A model generated the notes under the pieces. It did no database searches, was not told the origin of the DNA, and saw only the letters and a program-made list of their open reading frames with translations. A DNA stretch of 64,000 nucleotides from Salinigranum salinum (lineage in GTDB: Archaea > Halobacteriota > Halobacteria > Halobacteriales > Haloferacaceae). Position numbers and translations under genes: made by a program. Of this stretch, positions 54,209 through 62,840 are shown one piece after another. The DNA lies in assembly GCF_009176545.1 (NCBI RefSeq), contig NZ_VTOJ01000001.1, positions 2,372,552 to 2,436,551 on the forward strand. The letters run 5' to 3'. Numbering within the stretch: position 1 is the stretch's first letter; the number at the start of each line of letters is the position of its first letter.

Positions 54209-54460
54209 CGGGTGTAGGTGGACGACGACTCGTAAAACGGTTCGCCATCCGTGGTCGACCCATCCCCGGAAGTCGGCGACTCCGCCTCACCGAGGCGTCA
54301 GAGGGTTATCAGCGTCAATAATTTGAACGTCGAATTTATCTACTCGCCAACGTCTCATCCGCACGGACGAGGTGAGCCGAGGGAACCCGACTGGCCGCGC
54401 TGTCGGGACCTCGACAGGTGACCGGTCCACTGGACACCCACAATGGGGACGATAGAAAAC

Positions 54461-55960
54461 ATGACTTCACTCACGCAACCAGCCGACTACTCCGTCGCCG
54501 AACTGAAAGACGCCCTCGAAGAGATCGACGACCCCGAAGAGCTCGAACGGCTCCTCGACGCCGAGCGGGACGGCGAGAACCGCGTGACCGCCACGGAGGC
54601 TATCGAACAGCGCCTCGAGGCGGTCGATGCCGACGACGCGGTTGACGCCGACGCCGACGTTGCGGACGACGACGAAGCGGCCGACGCGCCCGTCGACACC
54701 GGCGGTGACTCCGTCAAGGAGACGCCGGACGAGGACGCGACCGTCGCCTCCCGTGACCGGGTCGCCCCCGCGACCACAGCCACCGAGACCGACGGGAACG
54801 CGGTCGAACGCCTCCGGGACGAGGCGATGGCCGAGAGTGCCGACGCCGCCCGCGGCTCGCTGGACCTCTCCACGACGCAGGCCGAGGCGATGTCGCTGTC
54901 GACGAACGCCTCCGGTCTGGAGGACGACCTCGGACAGCAGCTCGTCGAGAACCTCGAACGGATCCGCCGCAGCTTCGAGGACGCCTCCGAGGAGGGGGGT
55001 CGCGTCGAAGCCCGCATCCGTCACCTGCAGAACGAGGTCAGCGACCTGAAGTCCTACACCAACGCGCTCGAGGAGTTCCTCGACGAGGAGGGCACGGGCC
55101 GACAGGTGATCGAGTCGGTTCGCGCCGACATGGCCGCCCTCGAGGACGATCTCGCGGAGGTCACGAACGACGTACAGATCCACGGCCGCAACCTCGGGAA
55201 GCTCTGGGAGGTGATCGAGGACATCGAGAACGAACTCTCCCGCTTCCACGAGATCGTCGACCGCCAGCGCCGTGAACTTGGCGACGTCGCCGAAGACGTC
55301 GACGCGGTCGAGTCGGCGCTCCACGAGGTCCGCGAGACCGCCGACGAGCGATACGACGCCCAGCGCTCCCGGCTCGACGGTCTCGACGAGACGCTCGACG
55401 ACCACGCCGGCACACTCGACGCGCACGCTGACTCGCTCGACGGCCTCGACGAGACGCTCGACGATCACGCCGGCACGCTCGACAGCCTCGACGAGACGCT
55501 CGACGACCACGCTGACTCACTCGACGACCACGCCGACACGCTCGACGCGCACGCTGGCTCGCTCGACGACCTCGGCGACGGGGTGAGCGCGGTCGAACAG
55601 GAGATCGACATCGTCGGGACCGACGTCGACGACGTCTCGGACCGACTGGACACTGTCGCCGGAGACCTCAGAGAACTCGACGCGTCGGTCGACGACCGCT
55701 TCGCCGAGGGCTCCGAAGCCCGGGCGGCGCTGTCGGCGCGCATCGACGAGAACGCCGAGGCCATCGACGACCTCGCCTCGACGGTCGACGACATCGCGGC
55801 CGACGTCGACTCGCTCGAACAGCTCGTGGGGGGCTCGGGTCGCGTCGACCAGCGGTTCGAGTCGATCGAAGAGGAGATCGAGACCCTGCAGGAGTGGCGC
55901 GAACAGCTGAGCTCCGTGATCCTGGGAGGTGGCGGCGACCCGAGCGCCGCGGACCAGTAG
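54461..55960 (+). CDS. Large acidic coiled-coil protein with heptad-like DETLDDHA repeats
   Basis: 499 residues (an ATG 18 nt upstream is an alternative start). The N-terminal YSVAELKDALEEIDDPEELERLLDAERDGENRVTATEAIEQRL motif occurs at the start of several haloarchaeal proteins. A disordered acidic stretch follows, then long helices from about residue 160 to the end. Between about 306 and 372 there are seven-residue units (LDETLDDHAGTLDAHADSL, repeated several times) that should form a coiled coil. There is no enzyme motif. It may be a structural or chromosome-organising protein. TTTATCTAC at about 54335 suggests a leader of roughly 100 nt. It is divergent from the DNA methylase and convergent with rad25. 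Confidence 0.7.
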   Translation: MTSLTQPADYSVAELKDALEEIDDPEELERLLDAERDGENRVTATEAIEQRLEAVDADDAVDADADVADDDEAADAPVDTGGDSVKETPDEDATVASRDRVAPATTATETDGNAVERLRDEAMAESADAARGSLDLSTTQAEAMSLSTNASGLEDDLGQQLVENLERIRRSFEDASEEGGRVEARIRHLQNEVSDLKSYTNALEEFLDEEGTGRQVIESVRADMAALEDDLAEVTNDVQIHGRNLGKLWEVIEDIENELSRFHEIVDRQRRELGDVAEDVDAVESALHEVRETADERYDAQRSRLDGLDETLDDHAGTLDAHADSLDGLDETLDDHAGTLDSLDETLDDHADSLDDHADTLDAHAGSLDDLGDGVSAVEQEIDIVGTDVDDVSDRLDTVAGDLRELDASVDDRFAEGSEARAALSARIDENAEAIDDLASTVDDIAADVDSLEQLVGGSGRVDQRFESIEEEIETLQEWREQLSSVILGGGGDPSAADQ

Positions 55961-56043
55961 CGAGCGAGGTCTCTCACACGGGGAGCCGCCGACGGTCCGA
56001 ACGACGCGTGCTCTCGGGCCCGATCGACGGTGTACTGTTCGTG

Positions 56044-56150
56044 GACGTCACGCGTTTCGTCCGTGAAAGGTACACGTTTTGGTCGTTGAAGTTACGTTTA
56101 CTTCACATCGATAGTACGTGCTTTGTCCGACGACGTCACGCGGTTCGTCC
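56044..56150. repeat. 19-bp direct repeat pair between the convergent coiled-coil and rad25 genes
   Basis: GACGTCACGCGTTTCGTCC at 56044-56062 recurs as GACGTCACGCGGTTCGTCC at 56132-56150, 18 of 19 identical, 88 nt apart. The gap is AT-rich for this genome (ACGTTTTGGTCGTTGAAGTT). It sits between two gene ends, so it is not a promoter of either. It could be a protein-binding site or a terminator remnant. Confidence 0.5.
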
Positions 56151-56152
56151 CA

Positions 56153-58120
56153 CTACGTTACGTCGTTCTCACGGACGAGCACCCCTTTCTCGGCGAGGTG
56201 TCGTGTCTGCCGCTGGGCGAAGTCCTCTTCTGTCGTGCCGCGCGTGGCGAGGACGTAGACGAGCGCGCTCCCCGCGGGGCGCATGGTCCGTCCGGCGCGC
56301 TGAGCCCCCTGTCGGCGCGACCCGCCCAGCCCCGAAGCGACGACGGTGAGACCGGCGTTCGGGAGGTCGATCCCCTCGTCGGCGACGCGTGAGACGACGA
56401 GCGTGCGGAGCTCTCCCTCTCGAAACCGCTCGAACAGCCGGTCACGCTCCCAGTGAGGCGTCTCGCCGCTGACGAACGGCACGTCGAGCGCCTCGCTGAT
56501 CTCGCGTCCCTGGTCGAGCCAGTCGACGAACACCAGCGCCTTCGCATCGTCGTGGCGGGCCAGCAGGTATCTGATCTCGTCGATCTTGGCGGGGTTCGTC
56601 GCCGCGATCGTGTGTCGTTCCCGCCCGTCGGCCGACGCGTACTCGTTCCGTGCCTCGTCGTCGCGCCAGGGGACGTATCTGATCTCGACCTCCGGTTCCT
56701 GCACGTAGCCGGCATCGAACAGCTTGGTCCAGTCGGTACCGATGGGCGGCCCGATGAGCGTGAAGATCTCCTCTTCGTCGTCAGACTCCCTGACGGGCGT
56801 CGCGGACAGCCCCAGCCGGTGTTTGGCCTGCAGGTCCGCGCTCCGGCGGTAGACCCGTGACGGGATGTGGTGGACCTCGTCGTAGACGATGAGTCCCCAC
56901 CCCCGAGAGTCGAACAGTGACCGGTGACGATCCATTCCCGCCGTCTGGTACGTCGCGATGGTGACTGGACGGATCTGCTTCGTGCCGCCGTGATACTCGC
57001 CGATCTCCTCGTCGGTGAGAGAGGTGTGTTCGAGCAGCTCTTCGCGCCACTGGACCGCGAGTTCGCGCCCGGGGACGAGGATCAGCGTCTCCCCGCCGAC
57101 GGCTTCGAGCACGCCCATGCCGGCGATCGTCTTCCCGCTGCCGGGCGGGCCGACGAGGACACCCGACTTCTTCTCGACGAACGCGTCGACCCACTCGCGC
57201 TGGTAGTCGCGGAGGTCGACGTGGAGGTCGACCTCGAGCGGGTCGCCCGTGTCGAGATCGCGGTCGTCGACGACGGGGTACCCCGCCTCCCAGAGGATCC
57301 GCTTGATCGCCGCCTCGCTCCCGTCCCGGACCCACGACTCCGTGTCGGAGATCGGTGCGTGGAGCTGTTCTTCGTCGAGTTTCTGTCGGGCGACGTTCCC
57401 CATCAGGCTCTCCGTGGCCGCCTCGAGCACCGTGTAGCCGTCCTCGTGGGTGTAGAGCGTGAACTGGTGGGCGCGCTGCCACTGGTCTTCGACCCACTCC
57501 TCGAGGCGTGACGAGCGCTGGGGGAGGACCGAGCGTACCAGTGCGAGCAACTCCTCCAGGGAGTCGAACGGCGCGCTCCAGACGTCTTCCCGCCTGATCC
57601 GGTAGAGGTACCCCCTCGTCCCCGACTCACGGTCGCCCGTGGTGTCGACCAGGTGGGCGAACTGCGACATGCGGGCACGGGTGTACTGGGTCGGCGCGTC
57701 GACGACGACCTCGCGGCGCTGAGGGAAGACAACTACGCGCTCGCGCGTCGCCAGGTCGCCCCACTGGCTCGGGAACCACACCACAGGGTCGGTCTCGACG
57801 TCGACCGAGCGGACGGCTCCCTCACGCTCGAGCCCGGCGAGTGCTTCGGCCGCCTCGGCCTGCGTCGTGCCCGTCCGCCGGGCGACCTGCTGCGCGGTGA
57901 CGACGGGGCGGCCCTCGGCCTCGATCGCGTGGTAGAAGTCGTCGAGCGACAGCGGCTGCGACGTCGGAGGTGCCTCGCGCTCGTTGGGGTTTTCCTCGTC
58001 GGCCGAGACGCGGTCGGCGTCGACGCCGTCGGCGGGGGTCGCGCGGTCGACATCGTCACCTCCGGCGGTGGTCGCACGGTCGGCGTCCACGCCAGCGTCC
58101 TCGGCAGACTCGTCTGTCAT
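56153..58120 (-). CDS. rad25: Rad25/XPB-type DNA repair helicase
   Basis: The 655-residue protein starts MTDESAEDAGVDADRATTAGG, with an acidic extension of about 55 residues. A damage-recognition-like region precedes RecA1 (Walker A GPPGSGKTIAGMG near 325, DEVH in VYDEVHHIPSRVYRRS near 411, SATPV motif III). RecA2 has VVSRVADEGIDLPNAGL and GAQRAGRTMRPAG (motif VI). The order matches archaeal XPB. It unwinds DNA in repair. An upstream ATG would extend it by 54 Arg-rich residues, so the inner start is chosen. It ends next to a repeat pair and faces the coiled-coil gene. Confidence 0.88.
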   Translation of the reverse strand: MTDESAEDAGVDADRATTAGGDDVDRATPADGVDADRVSADEENPNEREAPPTSQPLSLDDFYHAIEAEGRPVVTAQQVARRTGTTQAEAAEALAGLEREGAVRSVDVETDPVVWFPSQWGDLATRERVVVFPQRREVVVDAPTQYTRARMSQFAHLVDTTGDRESGTRGYLYRIRREDVWSAPFDSLEELLALVRSVLPQRSSRLEEWVEDQWQRAHQFTLYTHEDGYTVLEAATESLMGNVARQKLDEEQLHAPISDTESWVRDGSEAAIKRILWEAGYPVVDDRDLDTGDPLEVDLHVDLRDYQREWVDAFVEKKSGVLVGPPGSGKTIAGMGVLEAVGGETLILVPGRELAVQWREELLEHTSLTDEEIGEYHGGTKQIRPVTIATYQTAGMDRHRSLFDSRGWGLIVYDEVHHIPSRVYRRSADLQAKHRLGLSATPVRESDDEEEIFTLIGPPIGTDWTKLFDAGYVQEPEVEIRYVPWRDDEARNEYASADGRERHTIAATNPAKIDEIRYLLARHDDAKALVFVDWLDQGREISEALDVPFVSGETPHWERDRLFERFREGELRTLVVSRVADEGIDLPNAGLTVVASGLGGSRRQGAQRAGRTMRPAGSALVYVLATRGTTEEDFAQRQTRHLAEKGVLVRENDVT

Positions 58121-58301
58121 CGTCTCCGGTAGTGCTCGGGCCCGGAAACGGCTTGCGACTCCCTTCGTCGGTGCCTCCGACCGGATCGCCCCGACAGTCG
58201 GGTGGGCTCCGTTCGGCCAGTTCGGCCGGGTGAACGACCGCTCCGCTCGCCCCGTGTACCACAGGGTAACGGTATTGTCCATGGGCTCCCTACCTCGACT
58301 A

Positions 58302-59138
58302 ATGACCGACCGACTCCTCGCCGTCGGGCACTCGACCTGTGAGCGTCACGGATACGAGGTCACCGACCCTGGAAAGCCGTGGTTGCCGTCTCGACTCGCC
58401 GAGCCGACGTCTCACACCACGCCGTTCGTCTCCGGTGCGACGACGTCCCGTGTCGCCGTCGAGCCCCTCACGCGCGACGAACTGACACCCACGGTGCTCG
58501 TCTCGCGTCTTCGAAACAACCGTGGCAACGAACGGTTCTCCCTCTTCGTCGTCGAGGACGTGGCGGCCGCACGGACGATCCGAACGGTGCTGCACGACCC
58601 GCCGCTCGTCGCTGCCGAAGACGCGGACGGTCGCCGGACGTTCTACGCCGGACCCGACCGCGTCCCGCTCGCCGGTGGCGGCTACGCCGCCGTCCGGACC
58701 GACTCCGACGAAGCGTCCCTGATCTGGCGTGAGGAGGGAGACGGCGACGCTCCCTCGCTGCTGCTCGTCGACACGGGCGCGGCCGCGACGGCGGACCGAT
58801 CCGGAGTCGACGGTGCAGTCGTGGCGTCGCTCGACGGTGTCGACGGTCTCTGCCGTCCGGACACCGCGGCCTTCCCGTACTCGTACGCCCGCGACCCCAC
58901 CGACAAACGGTTCCGTATCAGCACCGGCACTGGCCGAACCGTCGGCGTCTACGACGGGGTCGCGGCCATGCGCGCGAACGCGTACGTCCCCGTCCCGATG
59001 CCGCTCGTCCCCGAACACGTCTTCGACGGGATCGGATCCGTCAGGGACGAGTGGGCCGTGCTCGTCGTCGACGACACCGACGAAGACGACCCGACGGCCT
59101 CGACAGTCGTCACCGCCGACGGCGTCGTCGACCTGTAG
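58302..59138 (+). CDS. Haloarchaeal protein of unknown function next to the replication origin
   Basis: 278 residues (ATG 58302; an in-frame ATG at 58281 is possible, but GGTATTG lies 31 nt before the inner start). The sequence (MTDRLLAVGHSTCERHGYEVTDPGKPWLPSRLAEPTSHTTPFVSGATTSRVAVEPL) is acidic and shows no enzyme motif. VYDGVAAMRANAYVPVPMPLVPEHVFDGIG near the end looks conserved. It lies between the divergent rad25 gene and the origin repeats, starting about 180 nt from rad25. Its position next to the origin hints at a role in replication or segregation, without any direct support. Confidence 0.5.
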   Translation: MTDRLLAVGHSTCERHGYEVTDPGKPWLPSRLAEPTSHTTPFVSGATTSRVAVEPLTRDELTPTVLVSRLRNNRGNERFSLFVVEDVAAARTIRTVLHDPPLVAAEDADGRRTFYAGPDRVPLAGGGYAAVRTDSDEASLIWREEGDGDAPSLLLVDTGAAATADRSGVDGAVVASLDGVDGLCRPDTAAFPYSYARDPTDKRFRISTGTGRTVGVYDGVAAMRANAYVPVPMPLVPEHVFDGIGSVRDEWAVLVVDDTDEDDPTASTVVTADGVVDL

Positions 59139-59238
59139 GTCCCATCCGAAACGGATGCCGAGAGACGGTTCCCCGGATCGCATCCCGGTCGACGGGCAAC
59201 CGAACCGTCGACGGGGCGGGTCGCGGATGGGTGGAGGC

Positions 59239-59257
59239 ACACCGGGTTTCCGGTGAA
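59239..59257 (+). repeat. ORB-like repeat 1
   Basis: ACACCGGGTTTCCGGTGAA, identical to copies 2 and, inverted, 6 and 7. Confidence 0.8.
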
Positions 59258-59275
59258 CGACGTTCGCGCGGGTTC

Positions 59276-59315
59276 GGTCTCGTACTTCCTCGACTGGTCT
59301 CGTACGTCCTCGACT
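59276..59315. repeat. Two tandem 20-bp direct repeats in the origin
   Basis: GGTCTCGTACTTCCTCGACT (59276-59295) is followed directly by GGTCTCGTACGTCCTCGACT (59296-59315), one mismatch. They lie 19 nt right of ORB 1 and are not an ORB variant. Confidence 0.65.
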
Positions 59316-59477
59316 CGGAGGCGACGAGCGTGCCGATATCCGGTGGAGACGGGGACACCGACGTCAGAGGGATACAGGGACGTTGACGTCGCGGGTGGAT
59401 CGGACCTCGGACCGGCGTGCCGCGGGTCGTGGAGCCGTTTGACTGGCGGACCGGCGCGGTGAGACGGTTGCGTGAAC

Positions 59478-59496
59478 ACACCGGGTTTCCGGTGAA
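59478..59496 (+). repeat. ORB-like repeat 2
   Basis: ACACCGGGTTTCCGGTGAA, the same sequence as copy 1, 239 nt to its right. Confidence 0.8.
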
Positions 59497-59535
59497 ACAG
59501 GTCTCGGTACTGGGGACTGCTGTGAGGGAAGAGGG

Positions 59536-59554
59536 ACACCACGTTTCCGGTGAA
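59536..59554 (+). repeat. ORB-like repeat 3
   Basis: ACACCACGTTTCCGGTGAA, with ACG in place of GGG. Confidence 0.8.
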
Positions 59555-59715
59555 ATCCGGTCGATCGACCCTTACGACGGAGACGTGCGATCCGGGTTTC
59601 GAGAGTCCGGTTCGAGTCCTCCGATCGACGGTCATCCGTGGACCCGTTCTTCAGTGACCGTTCATTACCGTCCCGACGGAGCGTCGACGATGCGGCGGAC
59701 GCGTCCCCGGCGGAC

Positions 59716-59734
59716 ACACCACGTTTCCGGTGAA
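59716..59734 (+). repeat. ORB-like repeat 4
   Basis: ACACCACGTTTCCGGTGAA, identical to copy 3. The AT-rich part begins to its right. Confidence 0.8.
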
Positions 59735-60153
59735 CGGGGCGGAACCAGACGGGGACGCGAGCGAATTTTCGGACCCGCTCACCGATCAGCTCCCTTTGAA
59801 TCCCATCGTGACGCTTGCTCTCCGATACGACCGTGCCGCGCAGATCGTGCCTCGCACGGAGACCGTCCGTAGCAGTCGATCGAGCGTGAGTCGAAATCCC
59901 CCTGAACACTAAAGCTCGTCCCTTGATACAGGAGGTCGTCCCGGGATGCAGAGACGAGTCGCATCGTGCCAGTGGTGTCCGTATTCAGTGGGTGGGGGAC
60001 GACCCCCTCTCGGGTGACGCGACGCGAGTCTCACACTGGATCGCGACGACGACGTGGAGTCGTGGCACCGAGCCGGAATATATGACACAGATCCGATGGT
60101 TTTAAACGGATGTTCGGTCTTTCGAACCGTACCCCGTTTAGCGTACCTCGGAT

Positions 60154-60216
60154 ACGGTCCGATTAGGACCGTGTTGCAGCCGAAATAGTCGGTCGACGCA
60201 TCAGCGTCGATGCGTC
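60154..60216. repeat. Two inverted repeats near the putative unwinding element
   Basis: ACGGTCC-GATTA-GGACCGT (60154-60172; 7-bp arms) and GACGCATC-AGCGTC-GATGCGTC (60195-60216; 8-bp arms) lie close together just right of the AT-rich core. They could form hairpins when the origin opens. Confidence 0.6.
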
Positions 60217-60317
60217 CGAGCGACTGTCGACGTCCGAGGCACGACCGTCGACGTTCCGGGAGTGCTGGGTGGTCTCTGGGGAGATTTATCGCAGTGTCGA
60301 GACGACGGTTCGGGGCG

Positions 60318-60336
60318 ACACGACGTTTCCGGTGAA
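60318..60336 (+). repeat. ORB-like repeat 5
   Basis: ACACGACGTTTCCGGTGAA, with GAC variation in the middle, same orientation as copies 1-4. Confidence 0.75.
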
Positions 60337-60381
60337 CCGAATCGACCGTTTCGCCTGCAGTCCCTCCCCGCCCCGCCCCCG

Positions 60382-60400
60382 TTCACCGGAAACCCGGTGT
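60382..60400 (-). repeat. ORB-like repeat 6 (inverted)
   Basis: TTCACCGGAAACCCGGTGT, the reverse complement of copy 1, 57 nt before the orc1 start. Confidence 0.8.
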
Positions 60401-60430
60401 GTGTCTCTCGGCCCTCGAACAGTAACGCAT

Positions 60431-60449
60431 TTCACCGGAAACCCGGTGT
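60431..60449 (-). repeat. ORB-like repeat 7 (inverted)
   Basis: TTCACCGGAAACCCGGTGT, identical to copy 6, ending 8 nt before the orc1 ATG. It overlaps where TBP/TFB or the start site should be, so initiator binding could repress its own gene. Confidence 0.8.
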
Positions 60450-60457
60450 GGCTGAAC

Positions 60458-61663
60458 ATGTCCGACACTGCCGACGACCTCTTCACCCGAGAGGACCCCG
60501 TCTTCGCCAACAAGGAACTCCTCGAGATCAGCCATCTGCCCGGCGAAGGGCGCATCGTCGGCCGCGACGACGAGATCTCGGATCTCGCTGCGGCGGTCAA
60601 CCCGGCCATCTTCGGGCAGAGTCCGAGTAACGTCCTGATCTACGGCAAGACCGGGACCGGGAAGTCACTCTGTGCGAAGCACGTCTCCCAGCGACTGGTC
60701 GACACGGCGGGCGAGGAGTCGGTGACGGCGACGTTCGCCTACGTCGACTGCGCGCAGGACACCACCGAGACCCAGGCGGTCCAGACGATCGCCGAGGACG
60801 TGAACCAGCCCGCCGTGACCGACATCCGTATCCCGGACAAGGGGCTGTCGACGTCGACGTACTACAAGCGGCTCTGGCGGGTCCTCGATCGGCTCTACGA
60901 CGTGGTCCTCGTCATTCTCGACGAGATCGACAAACTGAGCGACGACGACATCCTGATGCAGCTCTCGCGGGCGGGCGAGGCGGGGAAGATCACCGAGTGC
61001 AAGCTCGGCGTCATCGGCATCTCGAACAAGATCCAGTACAAGGATCGAATGGACGAACGCGTCAAATCCTCGCTGTGTGAGCGCGAGTTCGTCTTTCCAC
61101 CGTACGACGCAAACCAGTTGCGAGCCATCATGGACGCCCGGTCGGACGCCTTCCGCGACGGCGTCCTCGACTCCTCGACGATCCCACGCGCCGCCGCGCT
61201 CGCGGCGCGCGAACACGGCGACGCCCGCAAGGCGATCGACATCCTCCGTTACGCGGGTGAGATCGCTCAGTCCACCGGGTCGACGACGGTGAAAGAGGAG
61301 TTCGTGACCCAGGCGCGCGAACGCGCCGAGACGGATCGGTTCCGCGAACTCATCCGTGGGTCGACGCCACACTCGCGGTACGTGCTGCAGGCGCTCGCGA
61401 TGCTCTCGCTGTCGAACCAGCGCGAGAGCGGCTACCGAACGAGTCGCGTGTACGAGGTGTACGGGAACATCTGTGCCACACAGGGCTCCGACAGTCTCTC
61501 GCTCCGGCGCGTCCGTGACCTCCTCAAGGAACACGCGTTCCTCGACATCATCGAACAGTCGAAACACAGCGGCGGGAGCGCCGAGGGGAGCTACACGAAA
61601 CACCAGCTCCTAGAGGATCCGGACGTCGTCCAGGAGGTGCTCGCCGAGGACGCCGGCAGCTGA
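60458..61663 (+). CDS. orc1: Orc1/Cdc6 replication initiator
   Basis: The 401-residue protein starts MSDTADDLFTREDPVFANKEL. The AAA+ core has IYGKTGTGKSLCAKHVSQRL (Walker A, 63-70), VLVILDEIDKL (Walker B, about 150-160), Sensor 1 GISNK near 190, and RKAIDILRYAGEIA (Sensor 2 side). A C-terminal winged helix runs from about residue 300 (QALAMLSLSNQRESGYRTSRVYEVY). It binds ORBs and loads the replicative helicase. It starts 8 nt after an inverted ORB. I recall this lineage as the one linked with the main chromosomal origin in haloarchaea. Confidence 0.93.
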   Translation: MSDTADDLFTREDPVFANKELLEISHLPGEGRIVGRDDEISDLAAAVNPAIFGQSPSNVLIYGKTGTGKSLCAKHVSQRLVDTAGEESVTATFAYVDCAQDTTETQAVQTIAEDVNQPAVTDIRIPDKGLSTSTYYKRLWRVLDRLYDVVLVILDEIDKLSDDDILMQLSRAGEAGKITECKLGVIGISNKIQYKDRMDERVKSSLCEREFVFPPYDANQLRAIMDARSDAFRDGVLDSSTIPRAAALAAREHGDARKAIDILRYAGEIAQSTGSTTVKEEFVTQARERAETDRFRELIRGSTPHSRYVLQALAMLSLSNQRESGYRTSRVYEVYGNICATQGSDSLSLRRVRDLLKEHAFLDIIEQSKHSGGSAEGSYTKHQLLEDPDVVQEVLAEDAGS

Positions 61664-61954
61664 TCGACCGGCCGGGGTCGTGACTCGTTCGGAACCTCAC
61701 GGAGAACCCCACCGATGTGAGGCCCCGCGTCGCAGTGACGTGGTCGGTGCCACTGCCGCGGCGCCCTGACACGACGAACACGATCGATCCCCATCGATCC
61801 ACGTCGTCATCCGCAGGGCAGACATCCCCCTCTCATCGTTGTGAACTCTGCGTCATAACGATTCTGTGGGTCACACGTGGCTGATGTCGTCACACCCGAC
61901 CCACACCGTCGCTAGCTGCGTCGGCTCTCCACGACGAACAGGTTCAGTCACGAT

Positions 61955-62743
61955 TCAGGTGATGGAGACGTTCTCCGACTCGGCCCGCTGCGAACGTTCA
62001 CGGTGTTCGTCGTAGATGTCGCGTGCCCACCGGACGAACGTCTCGTCGTCGCCGTCGACGCACGCGACCACGTTTCCCAGTTCGTCGTACGCGGCGACCC
62101 ACACGTGATCGTCGCAGATCGTGAGTCCGAACTCGAGTTCGGCCGGGGAGATCCAGAGTGTGAACTGATCGAGTTCGAGCGCCAGTTCGAGCGCCTCGGG
62201 GAACTGCTCGCGGGACGTCTCGAGCACCGAGTGGTCGATGACGAGTTCCATCTCCGTGTCGGGGCCGATCGCGCGCTCCGCGGCCTCGTTGAACACCCGG
62301 CTGACGATGGGTGTGATCCCGTAGTATCGGTCCACGACGCCGTCGACGATGTGGAGCCAGCGTTCGATCGGGGCGTGCGGGTTCTCCGACGTCGACGTCG
62401 TAACCGTCTGGCCTGCGAGTAGTTCCGGGTCGATGTCGTCCAACGCGTCGCCGACGTGGGTCAAGAACACCTCGAGCCGGTCGGCGCACTCGACGGTCCG
62501 TTCGAGACGGTGGTACTGTCCGAGTACCATCCGGCCGGCGGGCGTCAGGCGGTAGGCTCCGTCGCGTTTCTGCACCCAGTTGCGCTCGCCGAAGCCCGAC
62601 AGGTTCCGCTGTGCGGTCTCTCGCGCGCACGACACACGCTCGGCGAGCGCACTCGGACGAAGCGGCTCCTCGGCCAGTGTCCGGAGCGTCTCGACCCGAC
62701 ACTCCGATCCGACGAGGTACGCGACGTCTTCCCGGGCGGTCAT
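61955..62743 (-). CDS. Winged-helix transcriptional regulator with C-terminal sensor-like domain
   Basis: 262 residues. An N-terminal winged helix (MTAREDVAYLVGSECRVETLRTLAEEPLRPSALAERVSCARETAQRNLSGF) is followed by a C-terminal domain of about 180 residues (FGLTICDDHVWVAAYDELGNVVACV near the end) of the DUF1724-type haloarchaeal regulators. It is a DNA-binding regulator with unknown target. It is convergent with orc1, with nearly 300 nt between them in which I see nothing but short frames. A TATA region is not clear. Confidence 0.75.
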   Translation of the reverse strand: MTAREDVAYLVGSECRVETLRTLAEEPLRPSALAERVSCARETAQRNLSGFGERNWVQKRDGAYRLTPAGRMVLGQYHRLERTVECADRLEVFLTHVGDALDDIDPELLAGQTVTTSTSENPHAPIERWLHIVDGVVDRYYGITPIVSRVFNEAAERAIGPDTEMELVIDHSVLETSREQFPEALELALELDQFTLWISPAELEFGLTICDDHVWVAAYDELGNVVACVDGDDETFVRWARDIYDEHRERSQRAESENVSIT

Positions 62744-62840
62744 ATCTTTTCTCTCTCTCTGCGCCGAACATCAGCGTTCCGGCGGGACGAGCCGGCGGCC
62801 CGTTCGCCCGGAGGTGTCTCTGCTCGCCCTCGCGAGCAGC

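Larger units (their letters stand above)
59239..60449. other. Replication origin (oriC) with seven ORB-like repeats
   Basis: The 1.3-kb gap before orc1/cdc6 holds seven copies of a 19-bp element, ACACC-NNG-TTTCCGGTGAA, five pointing right and two pointing left towards the gene. This is the haloarchaeal origin-recognition-box pattern (TTTCC/GGAAA core). Between copies 4 and 5 lies the most AT-rich stretch (about 60070-60150, with TTTTAAACGG), a candidate unwinding element, and hairpins. No gene is seen in the stretch. Confidence 0.85.

Noticed and set aside
51830..58120. A defence island made of DNA methylase, coiled-coil protein and Rad25
   Set aside because: The three genes are in alternating directions with own promoters, and Rad25/XPB is a core repair gene in haloarchaea. 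No nuclease or typical defence partner is seen.
59364..59909. A 181-codon minus-strand frame in the origin region
   Set aside because: Ser/Arg-rich and it runs through three ORBs, whose repeated sequence gives it repeated residues (FHRKRGV-type). Origin DNA explains it better.
59239..60449. Reading the seven repeats as a CRISPR array
   Set aside because: The spacing is irregular, copies point in both directions, units are 19 bp with variants, and the orc1 gene follows. It fits ORBs, not CRISPR.
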